DNA of 64,000 bases. Source: Brienomyrus brachyistius. Taxonomy: Eukaryota; Chordata; Actinopteri; Osteoglossiformes; Mormyridae. Position numbers and translations under genes: made by a program. The stretch is taken from contig NC_064538.1 of assembly GCF_023856365.1 (NCBI RefSeq), positions 17,626,935 to 17,690,934 of the forward strand, in the 5' to 3' direction. How positions within the stretch are numbered: position 1 is the first letter of the stretch; each line of letters starts with the position of its first letter. Below are positions 41,301-51,623 of the stretch, piece by piece. The notes beneath the pieces are model-generated. The model did no database searches. It saw only the letters and a list, made by a program, of their open reading frames with translations, and had not been told where the DNA came from.

Positions 41301-41847
41301 TGGCGTCAAACCCTTGATCTTCCACAATGGATGTAGAATGTCGGACCAGAATGCATGTAGGTTGGCCAAGTACAGCGTTTCTCTCTTCTGACTGACAGGA
41401 ATGTCGGACCATCGTTTCGCAATCTCTTCCACCTTACCCCCTTTTTTTACACAAGACATTATTTTGAGAAAACAGGTTCTTGCACAAAGGCCCAATGGTT
41501 CAATCACTCTGCTAACCGATAATTTGAACCAGCAATCTTCCGATCATATGCACAGTATCCTAACCCGTAGAGCCACATAACACCCCCAAAAAAGGAGCAC
41601 TTTTTCCATAATTTACATTTAAATCAGGGTAGATGCCCTATAATACCAGTCTCCCTCTAGACACACCAACAGCACACAAAATTTCCCAGGTGAGACATTA
41701 AGGGTTGAATCATTCAGATACAGTCAAAGGTGGGGTGGAGGAGAAGGGACTGACAATAAACACTATTTCATAAAAAGAAATAAAGACTTATTACGTTTGT
41801 TACCTGACACATCAAAGGAATACGCCCCTGTAAACGCCATGTATGTC
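11003..41847 (-). CDS. TTC3: TTC3, tetratricopeptide-repeat RING E3 ubiquitin ligase
   Basis: TTC3 is a large cytoplasmic RING E3 ubiquitin ligase; the mammalian protein targets phosphorylated AKT. I place about 43 exons with consistent phases. In transcript order these are 41804-41847 (ATG at 41838-41840), 41269-41440, 41094-41175, 40887-40940, 40582-40698, 36413-36507, 35994-36056, 35820-35874, 34809-34980, 33702-33750, 33476-33575, 32372-32408, 31438-31492, 29965-30052, 27595-27744, 26227-26307, 25969-26078, 25746-25872, 25485-25607, 25100-25201, 24632-24724, 24232-24296, 23888-24030, 22858-23175, 21876-22151, 21582-21628, 21363-21419, 21193-21272, 20961-21110, 20329-20872, 20172-20240, 19555-19704, 19313-19452, 19086-19154, 18776-18872, 18585-18688, 17905-17989, 15650-15751, 12321-12643, 11862-11988, 11492-11653, 11240-11332 and 11003-11140. 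The sum is about 1,766 codons against about 2,025 in human. Weak points are the donor of the fifth exon and the small exons at 31-34 kb. Confidence 0.93.
12134..12295 (-). repeat. tRNA-derived SINE fragment
   Basis: Read on the minus strand, a tRNA-like head is visible: GGGGTCAGTGTGGCTAAATG (A-box-like) followed downstream by GGTTTGAATCCC (B-box-like), then the common fish SINE body (GGTCCTTGAGCAG). It lies in the TTC3 intron next to the 12321 exon. Confidence 0.65.
13485..14358 (-). mobile_element. hAT element remnant with BED zinc-finger fragment, copy 1
   Basis: The left end (TAAAGCTGGGCAGCATAACC) is followed by sequence closely matching the element at 15985-17544. On the minus strand around 13800-13975 it encodes a BED-type zinc finger remnant (CKQC, a Ser/Thr-Asn-Leu run with KHLKDRHPG in the sister copy), as in the N-terminus of hAT (ZBED-like) transposases. 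Frameshifts break it and the catalytic part is absent. The right end resembles GGTATACCACCC; no target duplication is evident. Confidence 0.75.
14965..15256. mobile_element. Probable short inverted-repeat element
   Basis: CTACTTACGAATTTTCAG on the left and CGTTCGTAAGTAG on the right form an inverted pair around about 290 bp of AT-rich DNA without an ORF. The exact ends and superfamily are not determined. Confidence 0.45.
15985..17544 (-). mobile_element. hAT element with BED zinc-finger fragment, copy 2
   Basis: The element starts TAGAGCTGGGTAGTATGACC and its right end, reverse-complemented, starts CAGTGCTGGCCGGTATATCG, a hAT-type inverted repeat. It is flanked by near-perfect 8-bp duplications ATGTCTAC (15977-15984) and ATGTCTAT (17545-17552). 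The minus strand around 16814-16996 encodes a BED finger remnant (SNLAKHLKDRHPGLYGKF). No catalytic domain remains, so it is non-autonomous. An extra block at about 16250-16762 is absent from copy 1. Confidence 0.85.
16250..16762 (+). mobile_element. LINE 3'-end fragment inserted in hAT copy 2
   Basis: This block interrupts sequence that is continuous in the sister hAT copy near 13725-13740. It ends with GTATCTCAATGG ... CCTGGTAAAATAAAGG and an A/T-rich (ATAAA)n tail, the usual look of a 5'-truncated fish LINE inserted in plus orientation. Confidence 0.65.
17905..19704 (-). CDS. TTC3: TTC3 coiled-coil exons
   Basis: Exons 19555-19704, 19313-19452, 19086-19154, 18776-18872, 18585-18688 and 17905-17989 encode a Glu/Lys/Leu-rich coiled coil (ISSLEEELMEINQNIE; HKRLEEEVRKDQQEKK; LKNELKELAAARE). 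Phases fit only if the exon at 19086-19154 uses a GC donor (AG|GCAAGT), see findings. Confidence 0.9.
20329..20872 (-). CDS. TTC3: TTC3 large central exon
   Basis: This 544-bp exon starts YFAQILEEHGPLDVHDPLL, a strongly conserved TTC3 stretch, followed by ESGGLEGFLLGSLRF. The rest is Ser/Thr/Pro/Tyr-rich and less conserved, with several repeats of the form YSE-Y (PLYSEIYTYLPGE, PVYSEMYINE). The preceding exon (20961-21110) ends ENLYD and joins it in phase. Confidence 0.92.
21707..21833. mobile_element. Short palindromic hAT-type element (MITE)
   Basis: A 127-bp near-palindrome starts CAGTGTTTCTCAATAC and ends GTAGGCAAACACTG. The flanking 8-bp words CCTTATCA (21699-21706) and CCTAATCA (21834-21841) differ at one base and look like an aged target duplication. 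It lies in a TTC3 intron. Confidence 0.85.
21876..23175 (-). CDS. TTC3: TTC3 exons for the central helical region
   Basis: Exons 22858-23175 and 21876-22151 encode a predicted all-helical region. The first reads TWLTSGDRVLHQINENRQLF to KLAEWAALLNGAG. The second reads LEAAREFIERHAEHLEELDL, FQPLRDAIMEKTGDLPSLL and ENREKFVSCHQVLNTFFEM. The layout matches the central part of TTC3 and its relative DZIP3. Phases 2 to 1 join without gaps. Confidence 0.92.
22301..22643 (-). mobile_element. mariner/Tc1-type element with decayed transposase fragment
   Basis: Terminal inverted repeats of about 40 bp begin CAGGGTGGGTCAAAAGTA on the left and, reverse-complemented, CAGTGTGGGCCAAAAGTA on the right, flanked by TA on both sides (22299-22300 and 22644-22645). 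The minus strand retains a piece of DDE-type transposase C-terminus (LDWPPHSPD-like context followed by a Tyr-Phe-Phe and KEKPHTVDDLKEFISQAF). At about 343 bp it is a deleted, non-autonomous copy. Confidence 0.85.
23240..23390. repeat. Fragment related to the short hAT palindromes
   Basis: AGCAGTATTTCTCCATCCGG and GGACAGTCCGTATTTTTG resemble the left arm of the 21707-21833 element. The right terminus and a target duplication are not clear. Confidence 0.5.
24632..26307 (-). CDS. TTC3: TTC3 exons for second TPR-like block and Cys-rich zinc-binding segment
   Basis: Exons 26227-26307, 25969-26078 and 25746-25872 encode a second TPR-like unit (CLVYYGMGKVLFKENRFSEA, then LDEFNKALLMVKRQI). Exons 25485-25607, 25100-25201 and 24632-24724 follow in frame and encode a Cys/His-rich segment: PRPDAICRHQTC, then GFIRLVCCQSCNVEFHISCW, then LPCFTPDCVGNICQIVIFG. 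The paired cysteines and the conserved C-W are characteristic of the TTC3/DZIP3 family and suggest zinc binding. Confidence 0.93.
26180..26220. repeat. GAAT tetranucleotide microsatellite
   Basis: About nine tandem copies of a 4-base unit (GAAT/TGAA) lie just 3' (transcript sense) of the TTC3 exon at 26227-26307. Confidence 0.95.
26333..26512. mobile_element. Short hAT-like inverted-repeat element
   Basis: The ends TAGGGCTCTGTTTC and (reverse-complemented) TAGGGCTGTCACTTTG form an imperfect inverted repeat around about 180 AT-rich bases with internal palindromy (GTTTGAAC, GTTCAAA). The flanking 8-mers agree at only five positions, so a target duplication is uncertain. Confidence 0.55.
27079..27103. 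repeat. ATA/ATT trinucleotide microsatellite
   Basis: About eight AAT repeats in a TTC3 intron, within a long open frame on the minus strand. Confidence 0.9.
27779..29830 (-). mobile_element. Decayed CR1-like LINE (endonuclease and reverse transcriptase fragments)
   Basis: The minus strand carries, in order, an APE-type endonuclease (about 29800-29207: LYLNTRSIRNKIDDLEALIS, DIIGITETWMSD, GGAVAVYVKENL, VFMGDFKLPGIQWD). Next is the basic linker typical of CR1/L2 elements (about 29166-28500: RWFTKEIKNKVKRKRALFHK). Then come reverse-transcriptase fragments (RPVSLTSITEKIMEVII, DSQHGFRRGRS, KKAYDVIYLVFQK, NGVPQGSILGPLLFLIYIDD). Frameshifts and an internal deletion break it into at least four pieces, and the second Asp of the YxDD-like motif is present but out of frame with the rest. 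It lies between TTC3 exons, on the TTC3 sense strand. Confidence 0.9.
32500..32630. repeat. Probable DNA-transposon fragment
   Basis: Repeated AAGTTAC/GTAACT words (GCAAGTTACTGAAAATAAG, GTAATCAGTAACTCGAG) resemble the ends of a common fish hAT family. Ends and duplication are not resolved. Confidence 0.4.
34809..36507 (-). CDS. TTC3: TTC3 exons for the N-terminal TPR cluster
   Basis: Exons 36413-36507, 35994-36056, 35820-35874 and 34809-34980 splice in frame. They encode a typical tetratricopeptide block: NTFFQKGDMSAAVEWYTRAI, then ENHILYGNRSLCFLR, then RAIVIRPNWPKGHYRFCDAL, then LGEHQKAVQANLRAIFLCS. The helix-turn-helix spacing and the signature W, G, Y, A and P positions match the TTC3 N-terminus. 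The preceding exon at 40602-40698 (DEAVHWLQKAGEPDITSQIQ) also matches TTC3. About 30 residues found in mammals between these two exons were not located in the 4-kb intron. Confidence 0.93.
35090..35480 (+). repeat. Copy A of a roughly 390-bp repeat
   Basis: It shares ordered blocks with 36640-37030: TAGAGTGCAGTGT, CCAGATACCA-AAGTGTGTGAA, AGCAAATA-TGCA, and AAGGTCACTTG-like sequence. The copies sit on either side of three TTC3 exons. The second copy leads into an L2-like LINE, so this is likely a truncated piece of the same element's 5' region. Confidence 0.65.
36640..38165 (+). mobile_element. Decayed L2-like LINE, 5' part
   Basis: After a leader repeated at 35090-35480, the plus strand encodes broken pieces of a fish L2/jockey-like ORF: a basic N-terminal stretch near 37150-37290 (KRRKRGKQEGVQV, LFANLRSLCDKL), an endonuclease segment at 37344-37577 (VDVYLPPHAQDALQKLAEQI, LIVLGDFNNAKL), and a downstream linker near 37800-37960 with KYRLEKGI, AAKNKWFGKLEKQFSA. 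Stops and frameshifts are frequent and no reverse transcriptase remains. It is antisense to TTC3. Confidence 0.8.
38168..38400. mobile_element. Harbinger-like terminal fragment
   Basis: AAGGGTGCTTTTCCACTGCACCGGGTACT-like sequence with repeated GGTAC words is typical of one end of fish PIF/Harbinger-type elements. The matching opposite end was not found. Confidence 0.4.
38622..38929 (+). mobile_element. Solo LTR of a retrotransposon
   Basis: A 308-bp segment starts TGTGATACC and ends CGTGACA (TG...CA form). It is flanked by perfect 5-bp duplications GCCAT at 38617-38621 and 38930-38934. It contains TATTTAAG, a possible promoter TATA word, and AATAAA (in GGTAATAAACCCC). No internal retroviral-type coding region is attached, so it is a solo LTR left by recombination. 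It lies in a TTC3 intron, antisense. Confidence 0.88.
39440..39672. mobile_element. Right-end fragment of a hAT-like element
   Basis: The tail CTGTACCGAAAATGTATTG, GAACCATGATTTTTGTG and GTACCGTTGAACCC is the usual right-end composition of a widespread fish hAT family. The left end is not identified. Confidence 0.45.
41485..41595 (-). repeat. tRNA-derived SINE fragment
   Basis: On the minus strand the words GTGGCTCTACGGGTTAGGAT (A-box-like) and GGTTCAAATTATC (B-box-like) mark a SINE head between the first two TTC3 coding exons. Confidence 0.6.
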
Positions 41848-45688
<3,841 letters not shown>

Positions 45689-48600
45689 TCTTCCAGATTA
45701 AAAACCTAAAACGTGTTGTTTTTAGTAATTTCCAGTTTTTTTGTCTCTAATTTAAATAACTTAAAACAAAAGAATTGTATAGCCAAATGAAAATACATAT
45801 GTAATACAAAAAAGCTGCTGTTTCTGGTGTAATCTTTTAACAAATCTAAATGAGAATCTTTCGAATGTTGTAATAACACACAGTAATTGTATTAATTTCT
45901 TTTTTTTTCTTTACAATTATTCAGCATGTGAATTGTTCTTCACTAACCCAACCATCTTACATCCACTTGTTTTGTACCGGTTTGCAGGTGACTTTTAATT
46001 ATTATTTTTATATTTATTATTTTTAAATAATGGCATGTAAAGTGTGTATATGTTAAGGACCTTGTCTGTCTTCCTCTTCCTCACTGTCTAACAGACATGT
46101 GATTCCCTTCTATGTAAAAATACAGTGTGTGTAGTAACAGAGGAGTGAGTTATGTCACAGAAGTAGCCTGAAGTGGCGGCGTGTGACCTTGGGGTCGGAT
46201 TTGATGACTTAATGCGATTGCCAAGGCCCGGCGATCATGGGTAAACTCGCCATGGTAACCGGAATCACTCCACGCCGTGACGTTTGCCGAGGTTTTAGAT
46301 CATGCTCTTCCATCATGGCCGTGTGACAGGACAAAGATCTGACTTGCAGATGAACCCCTACCCTGAGGTCATCATAAACTCAGCTGCTCCAGTTGGTACC
46401 TGTGCTCAGTCACTTTTTTTTTTTATTTATTTCTTTTTTAAGTATTTTAGGCATTATTTAAAATGAAGGTGTACCTGTAATGGTAGATTGTTTGATGCAA
46501 CCCAAAACAGTTTAGATAAAGATTGGCCCAAATCCTTCCCAACATGATGACATTATCTTCCCCTAGCTAAAAGCTTATTATTATTATTTTTATTATTATT
46601 ATTAATACTACATTTTATTTAAAAGGCGCCTTTCTAGCACCCAAGGACACCATACAATAAAGCATAGAACCATAAAATACAGAGAACATAGAATAAAATG
46701 AGTTTGATAAAAAATAATTGTAATAATAATAACAATAGTTGGGGGGTCAGGGTAACATGTTACTACTTTTTTGCACCTGGCCCCCAGCACCATCCAGACC
46801 TTGGTGTCCTAATGAGTTCAGTGCAGTTCATAACCTGTTGAACCCCCCCAGCCCCCCCGACCATAAGTGAAATGGTCCCCCCTCTATCTCTCCATCAGCC
46901 GGATTTTCACCAGGGCTCTTCAATCAGTCTGCTGGCCTTACGTGCCCCCAGTTGCCCCTCCCTTGCCGTCTCAGCCACTCTTCCAGGGAGGGACGGATCT
47001 CAGCCACTCTCGCAGACCGACCCAGGGAGGGGGGAGGAGGGGGGGGTGGAGTGCGGGGTGCCGCTACTGCAGCCAGAATCTCAGATAAAGCATCAAAAAC
47101 AAACAGAGCCCAGATCAGATGGCCGTCCTGGTGTTTAACCTCCTGCATGCTGCTGTGTCTGCCACTGCTGCGTGTAAACCAACCCTGCTAGGATGATGGA
47201 AAGGCCACCGCCGACCCTGGCAAGGGGGGGCTCGGCCGCACTATCAGCTGAGCCCTAAACTTGCCCCCTGACTCACCTTCACCCGGCGCTTTGATCACTG
47301 ACCTCTTTGTCCCGATAGATTAGTGGCTAACTGGCATTCAGGTTACTTTTCTGACGCTCCTCATTTTCATACGTCGATACGTTAATAGTCTGCAAGGCCC
47401 CAAGCTTCGAGTACATCGTGATGTCACAATGTCCTTCAATGATGGCTTATTCCTGCTGTGCGTGTTGTCATTCTTTCGATAACAAAACCGTTCCTCTTCC
47501 TAGTTAATCAATGCTGGGCAAAATATCAGCGGATGACTATGTTAACTGGTTTATCGTGGATATGACAAGATGAAAGATAATAGATCAGGGTCCGTGTGGG
47601 TCTTGTAGAACAGTGGTAACCCAAAGCCAATTGTTTGTGCGATATTTGCGTGGTGTGAATTTGTGACAGATGAAGCAGTGTGACCTCTGGACGCAGTTAT
47701 CCATCAGTTAAACCAAGGTCAAAAGGTCAAAAGTGTGACTCAGTGAGACTGTGGTATCAAAGACTCATAGCATCAAGCTGAGGAAATGCCACGCGAGGGT
47801 GTGGTCCACTGCTGAGCTTATTTTCCCTCTTTGTGTGTTTTTTGTGTAATTGGTTGCCAGTTCAGTTTTCTCCCAAATCCAGCTCCATCTTACTTGAGCA
47901 CCACTGTAAGGATTTTGGGCTAGGAGGGTCGTGACCCACAGGCCTAAAGTTCACAGGTCGACCAGCTGTCCCCTAACCCTGACCCTCATCTAGAACGTCC
48001 CCAGATGTTCCTCCTATATGAATTTTTAAATCCTAACGCTGAAAATTGATATCTGTAGCCTAAAATGGATCCATATTCGCATAGTCATGCCCTTGCATTA
48101 TAATATATGACATATATTACTTATTATTAAAGATTCACTAGTAAAAATATTATCTGTTCATTCAATTTATTGTCCATTTTCAACCAACAGCCATTACAGC
48201 CAGAGCAGCATCTTAGTCCTTGTAATTTTTGGGAGGTTTTATGGATAAATGATTATTGAAAATTAAATTTGCATTGATTTTTTTCAGCTCATGCTAACAT
48301 TATGATGAACAATTTCCATGTTAGAACTATTTCTACCAGGAATTTATGGATTTGTGGAAATACCTACAGTAATTTAAATTACCATGATCAGAATTTTTTT
48401 TCCCCCTAGGCTTATATTGCCTTGCTTACTTTAAGACCTTAATACTAAATGGGGGGCTTTGCTGTCGAGGAGGGTCTGCTTTCTGGTAGGAGCACATGGT
48501 TTATAATCATAGCCGCAACACATTTAACAGTATTATTCACCAAATCTGCATTTGTTTGATACTTCCGTGTTTTCATTCCTAAAAATGACATTTACACTAA

Positions 48601-49390
48601 AACCATTGTGACCGATCTAAAGTATTATTGACACACTTTGTAGTGTGAAGTTCCATTGAAAACGATGCTTGCATCCATTCAATACTCCTCTTAATGGCTA
48701 GCTTGTCTAATAAATAGTTACCCATGTAATGTGTCCATGCAACGTTTCCTGGTAGTGTCTCATTAATATAGAAGTACGAGTTTCTATATGAACACAATAG
48801 ATAATAAAGGTCTGAAAACTAGAAAATACTCTTTATTAAAAACAAATGAGAAAATATGTAACGCCAAGGCCCACTAACCAAAACCACCAACAAAACATGA
48901 GTATTTACATTTTATACATTTTCACCACACAGCCCAGAAATGATGGATATTTCACATTTCAGAGATGTTTTTGTGTTGTGGTAAAACCTCCACATTCTGT
49001 TTTGAAAAGATGCAACCCGATAAGCAGACTGCTGCACAGCAACCGCGGTATTTCAATGAGACGCAGGGACACGAAGGCGCCGGTTGTGTTACGCCGTCAG
49101 CAGAGAGCAGGATGTTGCAGAGGGATATGCAGCCACGGTCAGGTTAAAGGTCTGTTTACCCTCCTGCAACACAAGCGGTGAATCCTCTGTGTGGTCACAG
49201 GGTGGCGGCGGAGTGTCCCTGCCCCGCTTCCTGTTTGCTTCTGAAGCGATTATCCTCCCCGGGTCCTTGACACGGCCAAGGCGTGTTTCCTGTCACCCCG
49301 ATGCTCCGGCGGCAGAGTTCACTCGCGGCGCTGTTTCCAAAACAGCGGTGGCCCTCCGCTCCGACAGATGCCGGCTGGGGGCCAAATCCG
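45689..49390. other. PIGP-RIPPLY3 convergent intergenic region
   Basis: The PIGP and RIPPLY3 stops face each other over 3.7 kb. The region should hold both 3' UTRs; AATAAA on the minus strand near 48829 (TTTATT on plus) is a good candidate for RIPPLY3. ATT-rich repeats lie at 46575-46610 and a G/C-rich stretch at 46960-47060. No further gene is supported. Confidence 0.55.
48829..48834 (-). terminator. Candidate RIPPLY3 polyadenylation signal
   Basis: TTTATT on plus reads AATAAA on minus, about 560 bp downstream of the RIPPLY3 stop. Confidence 0.45.
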
Positions 49391-50803
49391 CTAAGGCTCC
49401 TCCATCACCTGTGCCTCTTCCTCCTCATCTTCATCCTCGGAGCTGGAGTCGTCGTCGTAGAAGTGGAGAGTGGCCTGCACTGGGAAACTTGCCAGAACCT
49501 TCCATCCTAAATGGGACAGGTACTCCTGTGCTTTTGACTTGGGCATACAGAGTCTACAAAGCATAACACCGTAATATTAGTACTACAACCAGCCACATAC
49601 ATTCATACAAAAACCAGGACTATGTGACATGAATACAACTTGATGACACCTAAAGCAGCAGCTTCAGCATTAACTCGGACAGTAAAATAAACATACAAAT
49701 AAATCTGACACATTGTTATTTATCTGTACATCTTTTTCTATATTTATCAATGTAAATTTTTAAATAACTTATTCAGGTGAGCGCTGGGATTATACATAGT
49801 TCTGCTATATGTTTTTTATTTAGTAAAAATCGTTTTATTTAATTGTCTGCCTAGTTCTTAGGCCAATTAGAATTCGTTTTAAAATTAGATTAATTTTAAC
49901 AACATTACCCCACATTAGTGCTAATTTTGCAAGCCTCCCGGTCTCTTCAGTCAATGTGTCCTAGTCAACTGTCAACTCTTATGCCATCACTAACAAACCT
50001 AAGTTTCCGATAAAATAAAAACATATAAAGAACCACAAACCTGACAGGGTGCTGGAAGCCGGAAGCGGATTTTGACTTCTGTCTGTTAGCAGATTCCAAG
50101 CTCCCAGAAAAAGACTGGAAATTGATCAAAGAAAAAATACATTTAACATAAGAAAAAAACTGCACTTCAGGAAAATCCAAAGTTTCCGACTAAATTTCAG
50201 TTCAAAATGTATATTTTCTCCAGCGCGTCAAAATAAATTTACAGACGCGTAAACCACCTGTACAAAAAATATGCTGCCGTTTCAATTCATCTTTAACTAT
50301 TTGTTTTTAATTATTGTGTAGACCCAGTTTACCTTTTGGCGCATTTCATTGTCTCTACTTGTCAATACCCAAGGTCTCCAGATCACGGGGTAACTGTCAG
50401 AAAAAAAGATAATATATATTTATAACACTTTACTTGGAGGGCAAGAGTAACGTGGCAATTACTTAAGAACAAATCATTAACAAATATAATATATGAAATG
50501 AATGAATGATTGAACAAACATGGAATCAATACGTAACTTTCAGTTTAACTAATGGATAAAGTTAGAGTGCACGATTACATTATTTGTGTCCCATTGAACA
50601 AAATGTTTATCAAAATATCTGGTAACATTTCAAAATACAAAAGATGTATAGATTTTGTTGAGAATGAAGTGGCAAACTTACCTTTTGGTTTGTGCGATGG
50701 GAATGGGCGGCCCGGGCGTGCCACTGCTGCAGCGGTAGGAGCGCATCTCACGCGTCTTGGCGTGCTGAACAGCGGACTGGCCATCTAAGCTGTGTGGGAG
50801 CAT
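49391..50803 (-). CDS. RIPPLY3: RIPPLY3, T-box transcriptional co-repressor
   Basis: Ripply proteins bind T-box factors and recruit Groucho/TLE; RIPPLY3 represses TBX1 in the pharyngeal region. Exons 50682-50803, 50333-50393, 50041-50114 and 49391-49553 join in phase to 139 residues. The Groucho-binding tetrapeptide WRPW is in exon 2 ([20 protein letters not shown]). The Ripply homology domain spans exons 3 and 4 (SGFQHPVR then [30 protein letters not shown]), followed by an acidic tail [13 protein letters not shown] chose the ATG at 50801-50803 because only that frame joins exon 2. Another ATG at 50782-50784 opens a longer frame that is out of phase. The syntenic position between PIGP and HLCS favours RIPPLY3 over RIPPLY1 or RIPPLY2. 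Confidence 0.93.
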
Positions 50804-51368
50804 CACGCTTCTCTCAGGAGACTCCTCAAACTGAGCGGTGCCCCAAAGGCAAGTGCAGTTATCAAGGCTTTCACATCAAATCCGTCCACTTGAGTAAACA
50901 AGTGGGCTGGCTGAATAGGAAAGGGGGGACTTGCCGAGATTTATCTTCTGCAGTCAAGTACCTGTCTGCATAACTTCGGTCCAAATAATTACTGGGTTGA
51001 GTCAGGTTATAGGTTAATAAATGGTGGTTAATGCAAAGGGATGTATATGTAATTTCATAGAGTTTAGCAAGATAGTTCATTTAATACATTTATAGAGACA
51101 AATCTGCAGAAATGCTGTACTGTGGAAAAGTTAATTTGCTGCTAACGTTTAATAAAGAATATTTATATTAAATAAGAAAACTTTAATTAAAAAATATTTT
51201 TGTCGCCCCCTGGCGGAGAACCCAGCAGCGCGCACGCATGACCTCCGTGCGCGTCGCCGTGCGAATGACGACACTAGTGGGAGGGGCGAGAGGGAAGGAA
51301 CGGCGGAAAATGTCTCCCTGAAGCCGTCCCGGGGCTCCCCGACCACCGTTGGTCTCGATGTAACAACG
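50804..51368. promoter_or_regulatory. Compact divergent RIPPLY3/HLCS promoter interval
   Basis: Only 565 bp separate the RIPPLY3 ATG (minus) and the first HLCS ATG (plus). The HLCS side, about 51200-51345, is CpG-rich (GCGCGCACGCATG, GTGCGCGTCGCCGTGCG), as in many housekeeping promoters, while the RIPPLY3 side is AT-rich. Promoter use is inferred from layout and composition. Confidence 0.6.
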
Positions 51369-51623
51369 ATGCTGATAACGCTGTGCTATGTCTACCTCTG
51401 GGTGCGCTTCCAGAAGTGCTACACGGTGGTCATCCGCAGCGCCGTGCGCCGCTTATACGGGAGCCGCGCGGGCTTCGCCTTCTGTACCGTGAGACCGGCG
51501 ACTCTTCCGGGGGGGCGCTCACCTGGCGAGCGAAGTTTTACTAAGCAGTTGAGCCCCGCGGTGCCCGAAGAACGCCTCCTGCTCAAAGTGGGCGACAAAG
51601 TGGTGTATATAACCGAGCCACAG
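51369..51623 (+). CDS. HLCS: HLCS first coding exon with hydrophobic N-terminus
   Basis: The exon opens MLITLCYVYLWVRFQKCYTV, a strongly hydrophobic start, followed by a basic stretch (RSAVRRLYGSRAG). It ends at CAG|GTGAAT and splices in phase to 51998 (ACDDFSTWSLMLGPSLAQ). The leader could be a membrane-proximal or organelle-targeting sequence; which one is not settled by sequence. Confidence 0.85.

Noticed and set aside
49084..49566. 160-codon plus-strand ORF
   Set aside because: It is antisense to the RIPPLY3 last exon and its 3' UTR, and its open frame is explained by that coding sequence and GC content.
50575..50784. ATG at 50784 as the RIPPLY3 start (69-codon frame)
   Set aside because: This frame runs through the intron and is out of phase with the WRPW exon; the ATG at 50803 joins it correctly.
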